DNA from: Paenibacillus borealis
GTDB lineage: Bacteria; Bacillota; Bacilli; Paenibacillales; Paenibacillaceae
Reading direction: 5' to 3'
NCBI RefSeq assembly: GCF_000758665.1
Contig: NZ_CP009285.1
Span: forward strand, 930,001 to 994,000
DNA: 64,000 bases
How positions within the stretch are numbered: the first letter of the stretch is position 1; each line of letters starts with the position of its first letter. A program made the translations under genes and the position numbers. Of this stretch, positions 1 to 8,058 are shown piece by piece. The notes beneath the pieces were generated by a model that had not been told where the DNA came from, ran no database searches, and was given only the letters and a program-made list of their open reading frames with translations.

Positions 1-745
1 GATAGGCATTTTTTCGTCCATTCCACAGCTGAGGATTCTTAATCACGGCAGGGATAGCTATTTCCTTCATTTCTCCGGCTGCCAAGACGATTTCTTGCGC
101 CGCATAGGTAACGGATGCTCCTAGATGATCGAGAAGATTGACCCATAGTCTTACTTTCTTTTCTTCGTGTTGATCATTCTTAATCTTTGTTCGGATCGTT
201 AAGCTGGCCTGCTCAGCAGTGACTTCATCCTGGACGATATAAATGCCTTGCGAACCATAATCCATCAAATCGAAATGTACCGGATGTGCAATCACCAGAT
301 TAACATCACGATAGATCCCGCCATAGAATGTAAAGTCAGCCATCTGGGGATATACATCGTCGACGACCGTATTGTCTACCTTCACAGCGAGTACGTTTGT
401 CTTGCCGAACTTGATGGCTTCCGTAATATCGAAGCGGAAGATGGAGTAGCCTCCTCTGTGCTGGCCGACATGGATGGAATTTACATATACATCTGTAATA
501 CTGTTAGACCCATGGAATTCGATAAATACTTTTTTGCCTTGCTCACTGGAAGCAACGGTTAACTCTTTCCGGTACCAGCAAGCGCCTTTGAAATATTCAA
601 AACCGTTCGCTCCGTCAATAGCATTCCAGGTATGAGGAAGGTCAACGGGTTCGTAGTTCTCCTTCTGAAAGGAAGCAAACATTGCACTTTCGTCATCATC
701 CTTTAGAAATTCCCAGCCTTTATTCAGATTCATTGTCTTACGCAC
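1..745 (-). CDS. Glycoside hydrolase family 2 protein (beta-galactosidase/beta-glucuronidase type), 5' part only
   Basis: The first about 248 codons of a GH2 glycosidase run off the left edge of the window. Reading the minus strand gives the N-terminal jelly-roll sugar-binding domain typical of GH2 (LPHTWNAIDG near the start, then WYRKEL and VYVNSIHVGQHRGGYS), followed by the start of the immunoglobulin-like middle domain. The catalytic TIM barrel lies outside the window, so the substrate cannot be told. I chose the GTG at 745 because AAGGGAGG lies seven bases upstream; an ATG at 733 is in frame but has no such site. There is no signal peptide, so the enzyme is probably cytoplasmic and acts on imported oligosaccharides. 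The gene is divergent from the AraC regulator at 906, and the space between them holds cre-like sites, which suggests substrate-specific activation plus carbon catabolite repression. Confidence 0.88.
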   Translation of the reverse strand, partial: MRKTMNLNKGWEFLKDDDESAMFASFQKENYEPVDLPHTWNAIDGANGFEYFKGACWYRKELTVASSEQGKKVFIEFHGSNSITDVYVNSIHVGQHRGGYSIFRFDITEAIKFGKTNVLAVKVDNTVVDDVYPQMADFTFYGGIYRDVNLVIAHPVHFDLMDYGSQGIYIVQDEVTAEQASLTIRTKIKNDQHEEKKVRLWVNLLDHLGASVTYAAQEIVLAAGEMKEIAIPAVIKNPQLWNGRKNAY

Positions 746-796
746 AGCGAAACCTCCCTTGGATTATAAAACGCTTTCATGATAAAAAAGTGTTTG

Positions 797-810
797 TGAA
801 AACGCTTTAT
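797..810. promoter_or_regulatory. cre-like site (CcpA) between GH2 gene and AraC regulator
   Basis: The sequence TGAAAACGCTTTAT matches the Bacillus cre consensus TGWAARCGYTWNCW at 13 of 14 positions. A weaker copy around the same ACGCTTTCA core lies at 767-780. Both sit upstream of the GH2 start at 745, where CcpA repression of the glycosidase would be expected. Binding is inferred. Confidence 0.6.
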
Positions 811-905
811 CTGAATTATAGTAGTTCTGAGGTCTCAACTATCGCACGGATTTTTCTTGATTAGCACAGAGTCATATAATTCTGAAAAGTGAAGAGGAGA
901 ATGAT

Positions 906-2156
906 ATGAACAATACTCTTGAGACTCTTCATAACCATTTTCAAAAAATCGGGTTTGTGATAAATACGCTTACAAAAATGGACGTGCGAATTATCGCACC
1001 GAACGGTACGGTGCTTCTTCAGCAGGTCAATCATGAGATTCCTGCCGTGCTGCATAATATCAATCATGATTTTTCCGTCATCAACAGCAGCCTTGAGAAT
1101 CATCCGCCCACTAGTTTTTTTTATTATGTGAATTCTTATAATCTTGGGTACATTGCGGCAGGTATTTGGATTAAGCAGGAATTCTGCGGGTCCATTGCGA
1201 TAGGGCCTCTACTATCGAGCAATTCTTCTGAGGACTCGATGAGTTATATCATGGCCAGTGATCAACTGACGAACGATCAGCGGAAGCCCCTATGGAAGTT
1301 TTACGAGTCGCTCCCCGTGATTTCCAGACTGGAAAAGGATGCGCTGGGCGATTTGCTTGTCCGTCTGTCTAATTATGAACCCCTTCAGGTACACGAGATC
1401 GCGCTGCAGCCTCAGCCACATCCTTCTGATGAGAGAATTCAAATCCTTGCTGAAAATAACAAAATGATCGAGGAGAGATACGAAGGCGAGAAGATATTTA
1501 TCGATTTAATCTCTAAAGGAGACAAGAAGGCCGTTCAGATGATCGCCAAGGATCCTGACTTCCTCTTCCAGATGTTTTTGAATCGCTTCCCCGGTCAGCC
1601 GATTCGCGGTGTCAAAAATAGCCTGGTCGTTTTGAATACACTTTGCAGAATCGCTGCTGAGATGGGAGGCGTCCATCCCATGTTCATACATCATATCTCC
1701 GGCAAATTCTCGATATTGATTGAAAAAGTATCCTCTCTGCAGCAAAGGAATTCTATGCTAATCCAGATCGTTAATGAATATTGCGAAATGATTTATACCT
1801 ATTCGACCCGTAATTATAGCTCCATCGTGAAGAAAGCAGTGGATTATATTCAGTTTTACCTGGGCCACCCTTTGACCTTACAGGAAATTGCCGATGCCAT
1901 TCCTATGAATTCGACCCATCTTTCCAGAAAGTTCAAAGAGGAAACAAACATGAATGTAATTGAATATATCCATTTCATGAGGATCGAAAATGCAAAGCTA
2001 TATTTACTCCGAGGAAAGTATAGCATTACTGAAATTGCGTTCATGATCGGATATAATGATGCGAATTATTTCGCGAGAGTGTTCAAAAAGTTCACAGCGT
2101 CCACCCCTTCCCAATACATTAAAAATTGCGAAAAACGCCCGGTACACCGCTCTTAA
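906..2156 (+). CDS. AraC-family transcriptional regulator
   Basis: A 416-residue regulator. Residues about 310-410 form the two-helix-turn-helix AraC DNA-binding domain (LTLQEIADAIPMNSTHLSRKF, then ITEIAFMIGYNDANYFARVF and the closing TPSQYI). The N-terminal 300 residues have no membrane segment and resemble the cytoplasmic ligand-sensing parts of YesN/AraC-type regulators of Bacillota, but I cannot name the ligand. The start ATG has GAGGAG seven bases upstream, and a TATAAT box lies at 875-880. The gene is divergent from the GH2 glycosidase, so the likely role is inducer-dependent control of that gene and perhaps of the following cluster. A rho-independent terminator closes the gene. Confidence 0.9.
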   Translation: MNNTLETLHNHFQKIGFVINTLTKMDVRIIAPNGTVLLQQVNHEIPAVLHNINHDFSVINSSLENHPPTSFFYYVNSYNLGYIAAGIWIKQEFCGSIAIGPLLSSNSSEDSMSYIMASDQLTNDQRKPLWKFYESLPVISRLEKDALGDLLVRLSNYEPLQVHEIALQPQPHPSDERIQILAENNKMIEERYEGEKIFIDLISKGDKKAVQMIAKDPDFLFQMFLNRFPGQPIRGVKNSLVVLNTLCRIAAEMGGVHPMFIHHISGKFSILIEKVSSLQQRNSMLIQIVNEYCEMIYTYSTRNYSSIVKKAVDYIQFYLGHPLTLQEIADAIPMNSTHLSRKFKEETNMNVIEYIHFMRIENAKLYLLRGKYSITEIAFMIGYNDANYFARVFKKFTASTPSQYIKNCEKRPVHRS

Positions 2157-2174
2157 TATAGTGCTTTAGTCCGG

Positions 2175-2206
2175 AAAACACCTGAAGTTTGGCGCAGGTG
2201 TTTTTT
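2175..2206 (+). terminator. Rho-independent terminator after the AraC gene
   Basis: AAACACCTG and CAGGTGTTT form a stem with a nine-base loop, followed by a run of six T. It begins about 20 bases after the stop of the AraC gene. Confidence 0.85.
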
Positions 2207-2294
2207 GTCATTTCGCAAACCTGTGGATAAACTGGTTCAAACTCAAACTAGTAGGGTAATGAAACGTTTGTATTTTTTATAAAGGAGTCATTTT

Positions 2295-3521
2295 GTGAAA
2301 AGCATTCAAAACCGCTTAATTATCCTGCTGCTTATTTTTATCATTATTCCGTATTTTCTATCCGTATTGTTGATCTACCGACAAACGAAAGGGAATGTGG
2401 AACGCCATGAACTTGAGAACAGCCAGGAACAAATACTACAGGCATCATCAGATCTGGAGCAGTATTTTGATGATATCGTTAATCTTCCATATACTTTATA
2501 TCGAAATCCGGACTTATTCAGGGTGTTTGAACAGGGTTTCGATGGGGATTATTATTTCAACCAGCTTGAAATCAATGAAGGCATGAGAAACTTTTATCTG
2601 ATGAGGAATGAAATTCTTCAGCTAAGGTTTTTTATCAATGAAGGAAAAAGCTCTTTTACTATTTATAACGCCATGTTAAGTGCCCGTAAGAGGAAGCCGG
2701 ATCTATTGCAGCAAGCCTCTATCCAGAAGCTGATGAGCTCTGAAGAGAACTTTATCATGGAACCTCCTCATCAGATTAAGAACTACAACAATACCTCCAT
2801 TATGCCTCCTTCGGAACAAACGTTGGTTTTGACGGTTCACCATAAAGTTGAGGATGTCTTAACCAAGGAATTCCTCGGAATCATTTCGATTGACATTCAT
2901 TTGGATAAGAATGCTGACCTCTCCAGTCATTTTCTTCGAAAAAACAAAGAGATCGTATTGCTTACCGATTCTGATGGTTATGTGATTTATGCAAGTGAGG
3001 AAGCGCTGATCGGCAAGACCATCCCGGATGAATTACTGAGGAGAATTAGTCCGTCAACATCCGGTCTGAAATCTGCTGAAGGGGATATAGTCCTTTCCAG
3101 AACGCTACAGGGAGCGTCCCGGGTAATCAACGCTAAGCAGGAGAATGTTCTGGATGTAATCGCTGCACTGACAGACGGTCAGGGCGTGGATAAGGTCATT
3201 GAAACGGCGGGAAGCGAGCATACGGTGAAGCAGACCCCTTATCTGGTCAAAAGAGGCGGAACAATCGTGCTTGTCGGCCTCGCGGCCAAGGACATCATCG
3301 ACTTCGACTTCATGCAGATCATGTTCAAGGAGGCCGACATCAAATCGGTGTTCCGTTACCGCAACCTGTATCCTGCCGCCATTGGAGCCATTGCCGACGG
3401 CAAAATTGATGTCAAAGGCATCGTGACGCATGAGTTTAACTTTGAGGATACGCAGAAAGCCTTTGATTTCGTCATCGATAATAAGGAAGATGTGGTAAAG
3501 GCCGTTATCCGGATGGGCTGA
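2295..3521 (+). CDS. In-frame chimera: sensor histidine kinase N-terminus fused to polyol/alcohol dehydrogenase C-terminus (probable pseudogene)
   Basis: The 408-residue frame has two unrelated halves. Residues 1 to about 272 look like the sensor part of a YesM-type membrane kinase or AraC regulator: a transmembrane segment at about 7-28, then an extracellular Cache-like domain (LGIISIDIHLD, VLLTDSDGYVIYAS). From GASRVINAKQ at about 273 the sequence is the C-terminal third of a zinc-type medium-chain dehydrogenase of the sorbitol/xylitol dehydrogenase kind (VIETAGSEHTVKQ, GGTIVLVGLA, TQKAFDFVIDNKEDVVKAVI). The kinase HAMP, dimerisation and ATPase domains are missing. So are the dehydrogenase catalytic zinc ligands and most of its NAD-binding fold. 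The GTG start has AAAGGAG seven bases upstream. The simplest reading is a deletion or recombination that joined two genes in frame near 3111; an assembly artefact is possible. Neither original function is likely to survive. Confidence 0.8.
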   Translation: MKSIQNRLIILLLIFIIIPYFLSVLLIYRQTKGNVERHELENSQEQILQASSDLEQYFDDIVNLPYTLYRNPDLFRVFEQGFDGDYYFNQLEINEGMRNFYLMRNEILQLRFFINEGKSSFTIYNAMLSARKRKPDLLQQASIQKLMSSEENFIMEPPHQIKNYNNTSIMPPSEQTLVLTVHHKVEDVLTKEFLGIISIDIHLDKNADLSSHFLRKNKEIVLLTDSDGYVIYASEEALIGKTIPDELLRRISPSTSGLKSAEGDIVLSRTLQGASRVINAKQENVLDVIAALTDGQGVDKVIETAGSEHTVKQTPYLVKRGGTIVLVGLAAKDIIDFDFMQIMFKEADIKSVFRYRNLYPAAIGAIADGKIDVKGIVTHEFNFEDTQKAFDFVIDNKEDVVKAVIRMG

Positions 3522-3546
3522 TTAAACCACAAGATTCCTGATGCAG

Positions 3547-3575
3547 AGCCGTCCTTTAAGGGGACGGCTTTTTTT
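3547..3575 (+). terminator. Rho-independent terminator after the chimeric gene
   Basis: AGCCGTCC and GGACGGCT form an eight-base-pair stem with a short loop followed by seven T. It would originally have terminated the dehydrogenase transcript. Confidence 0.9.
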
Positions 3576-3693
3576 GCATTGCGGATAACTGGCGTTAAAT
3601 CCGGCTGCGGCAGCAGTATGAGAAGCTTATCATCCTGTAAGCTCAATAAGACCTATAAAAATTGGGGATGAATCTTTAATTTGCAGAGAGAAA

Positions 3694-3716
3694 TGTAAAC
3701 GCTTACCTTATATAAT
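3694..3716 (+). promoter_or_regulatory. cre-like site and -10 box upstream of xynA
   Basis: TGTAAACGCTTACC (3694-3707) matches the cre consensus at 13 of 14 positions, and a perfect TATAAT follows at 3711-3716. A CcpA site overlapping the promoter is a common repression arrangement. No good -35 box is visible at the right spacing. The rest of 3522-3847, apart from the terminator at 3547-3575, is an untranslated leader of about 130 bases with no other feature I could support. Confidence 0.65.
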
Positions 3717-3847
3717 CTATTCGGGAGGAGGACAAGGCAATTTCTGGGATATAACACAGGAAAAGTTATGTTCTGCGAAATGAAGCTACTGCAGGAGGCG
3801 TTCAGGTAAGCGGCAAAAAAAACAAATATTTTAGGGAGGTAATTCTT

Positions 3848-4483
3848 ATGTTCAAATTAAACAAAAAAATCTTAACGGTATTTATGGCAGCGGCAATGAG
3901 CTTCAGCGCGTTTGCAGCAACCTCAAGCGCAGCGACAGATTATTGGCAGAACTGGACGGATGGCGGAGGAACAGTTAATGCGACGAACGGATCTGGCGGG
4001 AATTACAGTGTGAACTGGTCCAATACCGGAAATTTCGTGGTCGGTAAAGGCTGGAACGTTGGATCGCCAACCAGAGTTATAAACTACAATGCAGGCGTCT
4101 GGGCACCGTCCGGCAACGGGTATTTGACGCTGTACGGCTGGACAAGAAATTCTCTCATAGAATATTACGTTGTGGACAGCTGGGGTACTTACAGACCTAC
4201 CGGAACTTATAAAGGCACCGTGAACAGTGACGGGGGCACCTATGATATCTATACGACTACGCGGACCAACGCACCCTCCATTGACGGTACTGCAACGTTC
4301 ACCCAGTTCTGGAGTGTAAGACAGTCGAAGAGAGCCACCGGGAGCAACGTTGCGATCACTTTCAGCAACCATGTTAACGCATGGGCGAGTAAAGGCATGA
4401 ATCTGGGCAGCAGCTGGTCCTACCAGGTCCTCGCGACTGAGGGGTATCAAAGCAGCGGCAGCTCTAACGTAACGGTATGGTAA
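3848..4483 (+). CDS. xynA: Secreted endo-1,4-beta-xylanase, glycoside hydrolase family 11
   Basis: A 211-residue protein with a Sec signal peptide (residues about 1-28, ending SSAA) and a single GH11 beta-jelly-roll domain. It is very close to Bacillus circulans/B. subtilis XynA, as shown by [39 protein letters not shown] and the C-terminal [10 protein letters not shown]. The catalytic pair is visible: nucleophile Glu105 (in [10 protein letters not shown]) and acid/base Glu198 (in [10 protein letters not shown]), precursor numbering. The Asn that pairs with the acid/base in neutral-pH enzymes of this family is present in NWSNTGNF. The enzyme cuts xylan outside the cell and should feed the ABC uptake system encoded from 8059. 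There is no carbohydrate-binding module. GGGAGGT lies eight bases before the ATG. Confidence 0.97.
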   Translation: MFKLNKKILTVFMAAAMSFSAFAATSSAATDYWQNWTDGGGTVNATNGSGGNYSVNWSNTGNFVVGKGWNVGSPTRVINYNAGVWAPSGNGYLTLYGWTRNSLIEYYVVDSWGTYRPTGTYKGTVNSDGGTYDIYTTTRTNAPSIDGTATFTQFWSVRQSKRATGSNVAITFSNHVNAWASKGMNLGSSWSYQVLATEGYQSSGSSNVTVW

Positions 4484-4504
4484 GGTAATCATTATTTGAG
4501 CGGA

Positions 4505-4531
4505 GGCCTGCCGGCCGTGCAGCCGGCGGCC
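4505..4531 (+). other. GC-rich stem-loop between xynA and the FGE-like gene
   Basis: GCCGGC repeats as an inverted pair flanked by GGCC on both sides, forming a stem of about ten base pairs with one bulge and a six-base loop. There is no T run after it, so it is more likely a transcript-stabilising or weak attenuating element between the two genes than a full terminator. Confidence 0.5.
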
Positions 4532-4551
4532 TTATCAAAGGAGATCTGTCC

Positions 4552-5391
4552 ATGCGAAAACTATTGATATTTTTTTTAATAGCGTTAACCGGTGTTGTCA
4601 GTGCTTGTTCGCAGGAAAAGCCCGCCAAGGAGGAGCGCTTTGTAGAGGTGAAGGGCGGTTCCTTTACGAACACCAAATCCAACTTTTATGGACAAAATGT
4701 AACGATTCCGGATTTCCAGATCAGCAAATATGAAGTCACTCAACAAGAGTGGATAGAGGTAATGGGAAGCAATCCTTCTCAGTTTAAAGGCAGCAATCTG
4801 CCCGTAGAGATGGTGAACTGGTATGATGCCATAGAGTACTGTAATCAACGGAGTGTGAAGGAGGGCCGGGAGCCGTATTACAATATAAACAAAAACACCA
4901 AAGACCCGGATAATCAGAATGACAACGATAATATAAAATGGACAGTAACGGTCAATGCAGGCGTTAACGGCTACCGGCTGCCTACTGAGGCGGAATGGGA
5001 ATATGCGGCGGGGGGAGGCCGGATGAGCAAGAGCTACATCTATAGCGGAAGCAATACTGCTGATGAAGTAGCCTGGTACTGGAGGAATTCCGGAGATAAA
5101 TACTTGTCAGGGGACTGGAACTGGCCTATCATCGAGAGCAACCATAACCAAACCCGATCCAGCGGTGATAAGAAACCCAATGAGCTGGGTATTTACGATA
5201 TGTCAGGCAACGTAAGGGAGTGGTGCTGGAACTGGTACGAAGCTCCTGAGATGAGCAGCGGCTCAATGCGGGTTGTGAAGGGCGGCGGCTGGATCGGCGG
5301 CGTTAACAATACAGAGTTATCTTTCCGGGGCAAGTTTGAGGCGAATGGTATGGGGCCGGATCAGGGTTTTCGTGTGGTCCGCAGTGAATAA
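4552..5391 (+). CDS. Formylglycine-generating-enzyme-like (SUMF1/FGE-sulfatase fold) lipoprotein
   Basis: A 279-residue lipoprotein precursor with the lipobox VVSAC (lipidated Cys19). The rest is one FGE-sulfatase domain, recognised from FQISKYEVTQQEW, PVEMVNWYDAIEYCN, GYRLPTEAEWEYAA, DMSGNVREWCWNW, VVKGGGW and the terminal GFRVVRSE. Apart from the lipobox there are only two cysteines (in EYCNQ and REWCWNW), and neither sits where the catalytic copper-binding pair of true FGE is expected. It is therefore probably a ligand-binding relative, not a sulfatase-maturing enzyme. It lies 68 bases downstream of xynA on the same strand with AAAGGAG before the ATG and no clear terminator between, so cotranscription with the xylanase is plausible. 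No sulfatase gene is visible in the window. Confidence 0.85.
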   Translation: MRKLLIFFLIALTGVVSACSQEKPAKEERFVEVKGGSFTNTKSNFYGQNVTIPDFQISKYEVTQQEWIEVMGSNPSQFKGSNLPVEMVNWYDAIEYCNQRSVKEGREPYYNINKNTKDPDNQNDNDNIKWTVTVNAGVNGYRLPTEAEWEYAAGGGRMSKSYIYSGSNTADEVAWYWRNSGDKYLSGDWNWPIIESNHNQTRSSGDKKPNELGIYDMSGNVREWCWNWYEAPEMSSGSMRVVKGGGWIGGVNNTELSFRGKFEANGMGPDQGFRVVRSE

Positions 5392-5504
5392 ACAGCCAGT
5401 GATTGCTTAAACTGTACATCGAATTTCAAATTGTACATATGAACCCCGCCCTGGTTTCATTTATGATTGAACATGTACAAAAAAGGGAATTAGGGGGATT
5501 GCAA

Positions 5505-7790
5505 TTGAATCTGGAAAGGGGTCACTTCACACAAAGTGTGGTGTTTCGGTTAATTGTCTCGTATGCGGTGATTCTGTGTATACCTGTCATTCTTAGTGTG
5601 ATCATTTATGGTCAGACAAGAGAAATTGTGAAAAATGAAATTAAGCTGGCAAGCAGAGCGATGCTCCAGCAGGTAAGATATATTGTGGACGGAGAGCTGC
5701 TGCAGACAGAGAGCCTCGCTACGCAGCTGGCCGTTCATTCCGAAGTGAAAAGCTTTCTTTCTTCATCCACGACTGAGAACGCTTACAAGGTATACGGGCT
5801 GAAGCAGGAACTGAACAAGATGTTATCTGCCAACAATTTCATTAAGGAGATTAACTTATATTCGAAACCGCTGCAATCGGTCCTCTCCAGTGAGACTTAT
5901 ATAGAAGAACAATCCTTTTATGAGATGAAGCTTCAGACCGATACATTCGCTTACGGGGATTGGCAGAAGCTGATCAGCCAGCATCATTCGGGTGAATATG
6001 CGCTGCTTCCGCTCAAGAACCAGGATAAGAAAGTCACCTATACGCCGTTCTATATCCGTTCGCTGCCGATTCAGGCAACGGCTGAGGTTACTGGTGCACT
6101 CATTATCCCGCTTAATGTGGAGAAGATGATGACGATGCTCGCGAACATCGACTGGGTAGAACGGGGCCGGGTATTTATTATGGATACAAACGGCCAGATC
6201 ATGATTCAGAATGCAGGTGACACGATGATTGAACCGGCGGCCTACCAGGAGTGGAATGACCGCGGCACAGGCACCTTTACGGGTACTTTCCAGGGGGTAA
6301 AGTCGATGATCACCATTGAGTCATCCGATACGACAGGCTGGAAGTACATCAGCGTGTTTCCGACTGATGTCTTCTGGGAGCATATCGGGGGGATGCGGAC
6401 GATGAATATGTTCGGGTTATTGCTGTGCTTTGCGATTGGCAGTGCGGTTATCTATTATTTCGCCCGTAAGAACTATGATCCGATCAAAGAACTGGTTAGC
6501 GTCTTCACCCGCAATCCGGCGCAAGGCACCGGTAAATATCTGGATGAATATACGTTCATCCGCAGGAATGTTCTGGAGACAATCAGAGAACGCGATGATA
6601 CGAACAATAAGCATGATCAACAGCTGCGTGTGCTGCAGAATTACTATTTAGGGAGGCTTCTGAAAGGTCAGGCAGACCGGAATGCTTCGTTCAATGAGCT
6701 GGCAGAGAAGTATAAGCTCCATTGGACGACCGATTCTTTCGCGGTGCTGCTGTTCTATATAGACAGCGATGAGGATGGGATACAGGACCTGGCATTATCC
6801 CAATTCATCGTGTCCAACATTGTTGCCGATCTGATCAGCAATCATTGGACGATCAATTTCACAGATGTGGATGGCATGCTGGCGGCGGTCGTGAATGTAG
6901 ATCCGGAGCGTGCGGAGCAATGGAAGGATGATATCGAGGATGATCTAGCCCAGGCCTACGAATTCATTACCCTCCGGTACAAGCTCCGTTTCACCACTGT
7001 GGGCAGTGAGCTGCAGACGGGGCTGGACGGTGTAAATCTCGCCTTCCTTCAAGCACTGGAAGCCCAGGAATACCGCAGCATATTGGGAGACGAGATGCTG
7101 ATCTGGTACGGAAGCATTAAGCCAAGCGCCGGCAGTTATTTCTTCACGGTGAATGACCAGATGATGCTGATCAACTTCCTGAAGGCCGATGAATTCGATA
7201 AGGCTAACGGCATGATTAATAGCGTCTTACAGCAAGCGTTCCAACGGGAAAGGTCGCATGAAATCTCCAAATGCATTCTGCTTGATGTGGCGGCTACGAT
7301 GATCAAGGCCATTCCTGATCAGGAGCAGGCCAGCATTGCCTGGGATGAATGGCGGCCGCTTAAGCGGCTGTTGTCCTGCTCCACGAAGCAGGAGTTCGAG
7401 CAAGAGCTGCTCGATATCTTTGACCGGGTGTGTACGGTGCTCCGCAGCAAGCCTAACCTGCAGACGAGTGCCGGCATCGGCGAGAAGGTTACAGAGTTCG
7501 TGCAGGAGAACTACAGCGACAAGAACCTGAGTGTGTCACAGATCGGCGATCATTTCGGATTGACGCCGCAGTATGTATCCCGGTTGTTCCGCGAGCAGAC
7601 AGGGCAGGTCGGACTGCGCGACTATATCAGCCAGACCCGGGTAGAAGCCGGCAAGGTTCTGTTGCTGGAGGGGGCCAGCATCGACGATACCGCCGAGAAG
7701 GTCGGATTTGCCAGCAGCCATGCGTTCATTCGTGTATTCAAGAAGTATGAAGGGATTACGCCGGGGAAATACAAGGCGATCCAGGGATAG
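5505..7790 (+). CDS. Membrane-anchored AraC-family regulator with extracellular sensor domain
   Basis: A one-component regulator of about 761 residues. A transmembrane helix near the N-terminus (FRLIVSYAVILCIPVILSVI) is followed by a Cache-type extracellular domain, a second helix (NMFGLLLCFAIGSAVIYYF), a cytoplasmic linker, and a C-terminal AraC domain from about residue 661 (LSVSQIGDHFGLTPQYVSRLF, then IDDTAEKVGFASSHAFIRVFKKY and TPGKYK). Such proteins sense an extracellular sugar or transport protein and switch on an adjacent ABC transporter. I chose the TTG at 5505 because TAGGGGG lies seven bases upstream; the frame stays open back to 5403 with weaker starts. Three copies of TGTACA lie upstream, between 5414 and 5478. 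It directly precedes the sugar ABC operon at 8059-11650, its likely target. Confidence 0.9.
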   Translation: MNLERGHFTQSVVFRLIVSYAVILCIPVILSVIIYGQTREIVKNEIKLASRAMLQQVRYIVDGELLQTESLATQLAVHSEVKSFLSSSTTENAYKVYGLKQELNKMLSANNFIKEINLYSKPLQSVLSSETYIEEQSFYEMKLQTDTFAYGDWQKLISQHHSGEYALLPLKNQDKKVTYTPFYIRSLPIQATAEVTGALIIPLNVEKMMTMLANIDWVERGRVFIMDTNGQIMIQNAGDTMIEPAAYQEWNDRGTGTFTGTFQGVKSMITIESSDTTGWKYISVFPTDVFWEHIGGMRTMNMFGLLLCFAIGSAVIYYFARKNYDPIKELVSVFTRNPAQGTGKYLDEYTFIRRNVLETIRERDDTNNKHDQQLRVLQNYYLGRLLKGQADRNASFNELAEKYKLHWTTDSFAVLLFYIDSDEDGIQDLALSQFIVSNIVADLISNHWTINFTDVDGMLAAVVNVDPERAEQWKDDIEDDLAQAYEFITLRYKLRFTTVGSELQTGLDGVNLAFLQALEAQEYRSILGDEMLIWYGSIKPSAGSYFFTVNDQMMLINFLKADEFDKANGMINSVLQQAFQRERSHEISKCILLDVAATMIKAIPDQEQASIAWDEWRPLKRLLSCSTKQEFEQELLDIFDRVCTVLRSKPNLQTSAGIGEKVTEFVQENYSDKNLSVSQIGDHFGLTPQYVSRLFREQTGQVGLRDYISQTRVEAGKVLLLEGASIDDTAEKVGFASSHAFIRVFKKYEGITPGKYKAIQG

Positions 7791-7797
7791 CTAAAGT

Positions 7798-7832
7798 GAT
7801 GATTTCCGGTTACCGGAGATCATCTTTTTTTT
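7798..7832 (+). terminator. Rho-independent terminator after the AraC regulator
   Basis: GATGAT..TCCGG and CCGGA.ATCATC form a stem of about eleven base pairs with a three-base loop, followed by eight T. It separates the regulator transcript from the ABC operon. Confidence 0.93.
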
Positions 7833-7962
7833 GTTTCCAAGCGGAAATACGCGAAACCGTCTATCCGGTTCAAGGTGTCAATCGCCATTTGCAGGTTAAC
7901 GTACATCATTTCCGGTATTGAACATTGATGAGCCGCAGGGTTAGCAAGTACATTGTTTGAGA

Positions 7963-7976
7963 AGAAAGCGATTACA
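7963..7976 (+). promoter_or_regulatory. Weak cre-like site upstream of the first sugar ABC operon
   Basis: AGAAAGCGATTACA matches the cre consensus at 12 of 14 positions. It lies about 85 bases before the first permease gene and just ahead of a leader hairpin. CcpA control is only a suggestion at this match quality. Confidence 0.35.
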
Positions 7977-7979
7977 CCC

Positions 7980-8020
7980 GGACGGCAGAGCATTCGCCCG
8001 CAAGCGTCAGGCTGCCGTCC
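7980..8020 (+). other. Leader stem-loop of the first sugar ABC operon
   Basis: GGACGGCAG and CTGCCGTCC are perfect nine-base inverted repeats with a 23-base loop, ending 38 bases before the permease start. There is no T run, so it is more likely a leader structure or processing site than a terminator. Confidence 0.45.
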
Positions 8021-8058
8021 CTGCTAGAGTGAATTATTCGTGAGGAAGTGATGATGAC

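Noticed and set aside
3923..4492. Minus-strand 189-codon frame opposite xynA
   Set aside because: The GH11 xylanase on the plus strand is certain, and the antisense frame has no family features.
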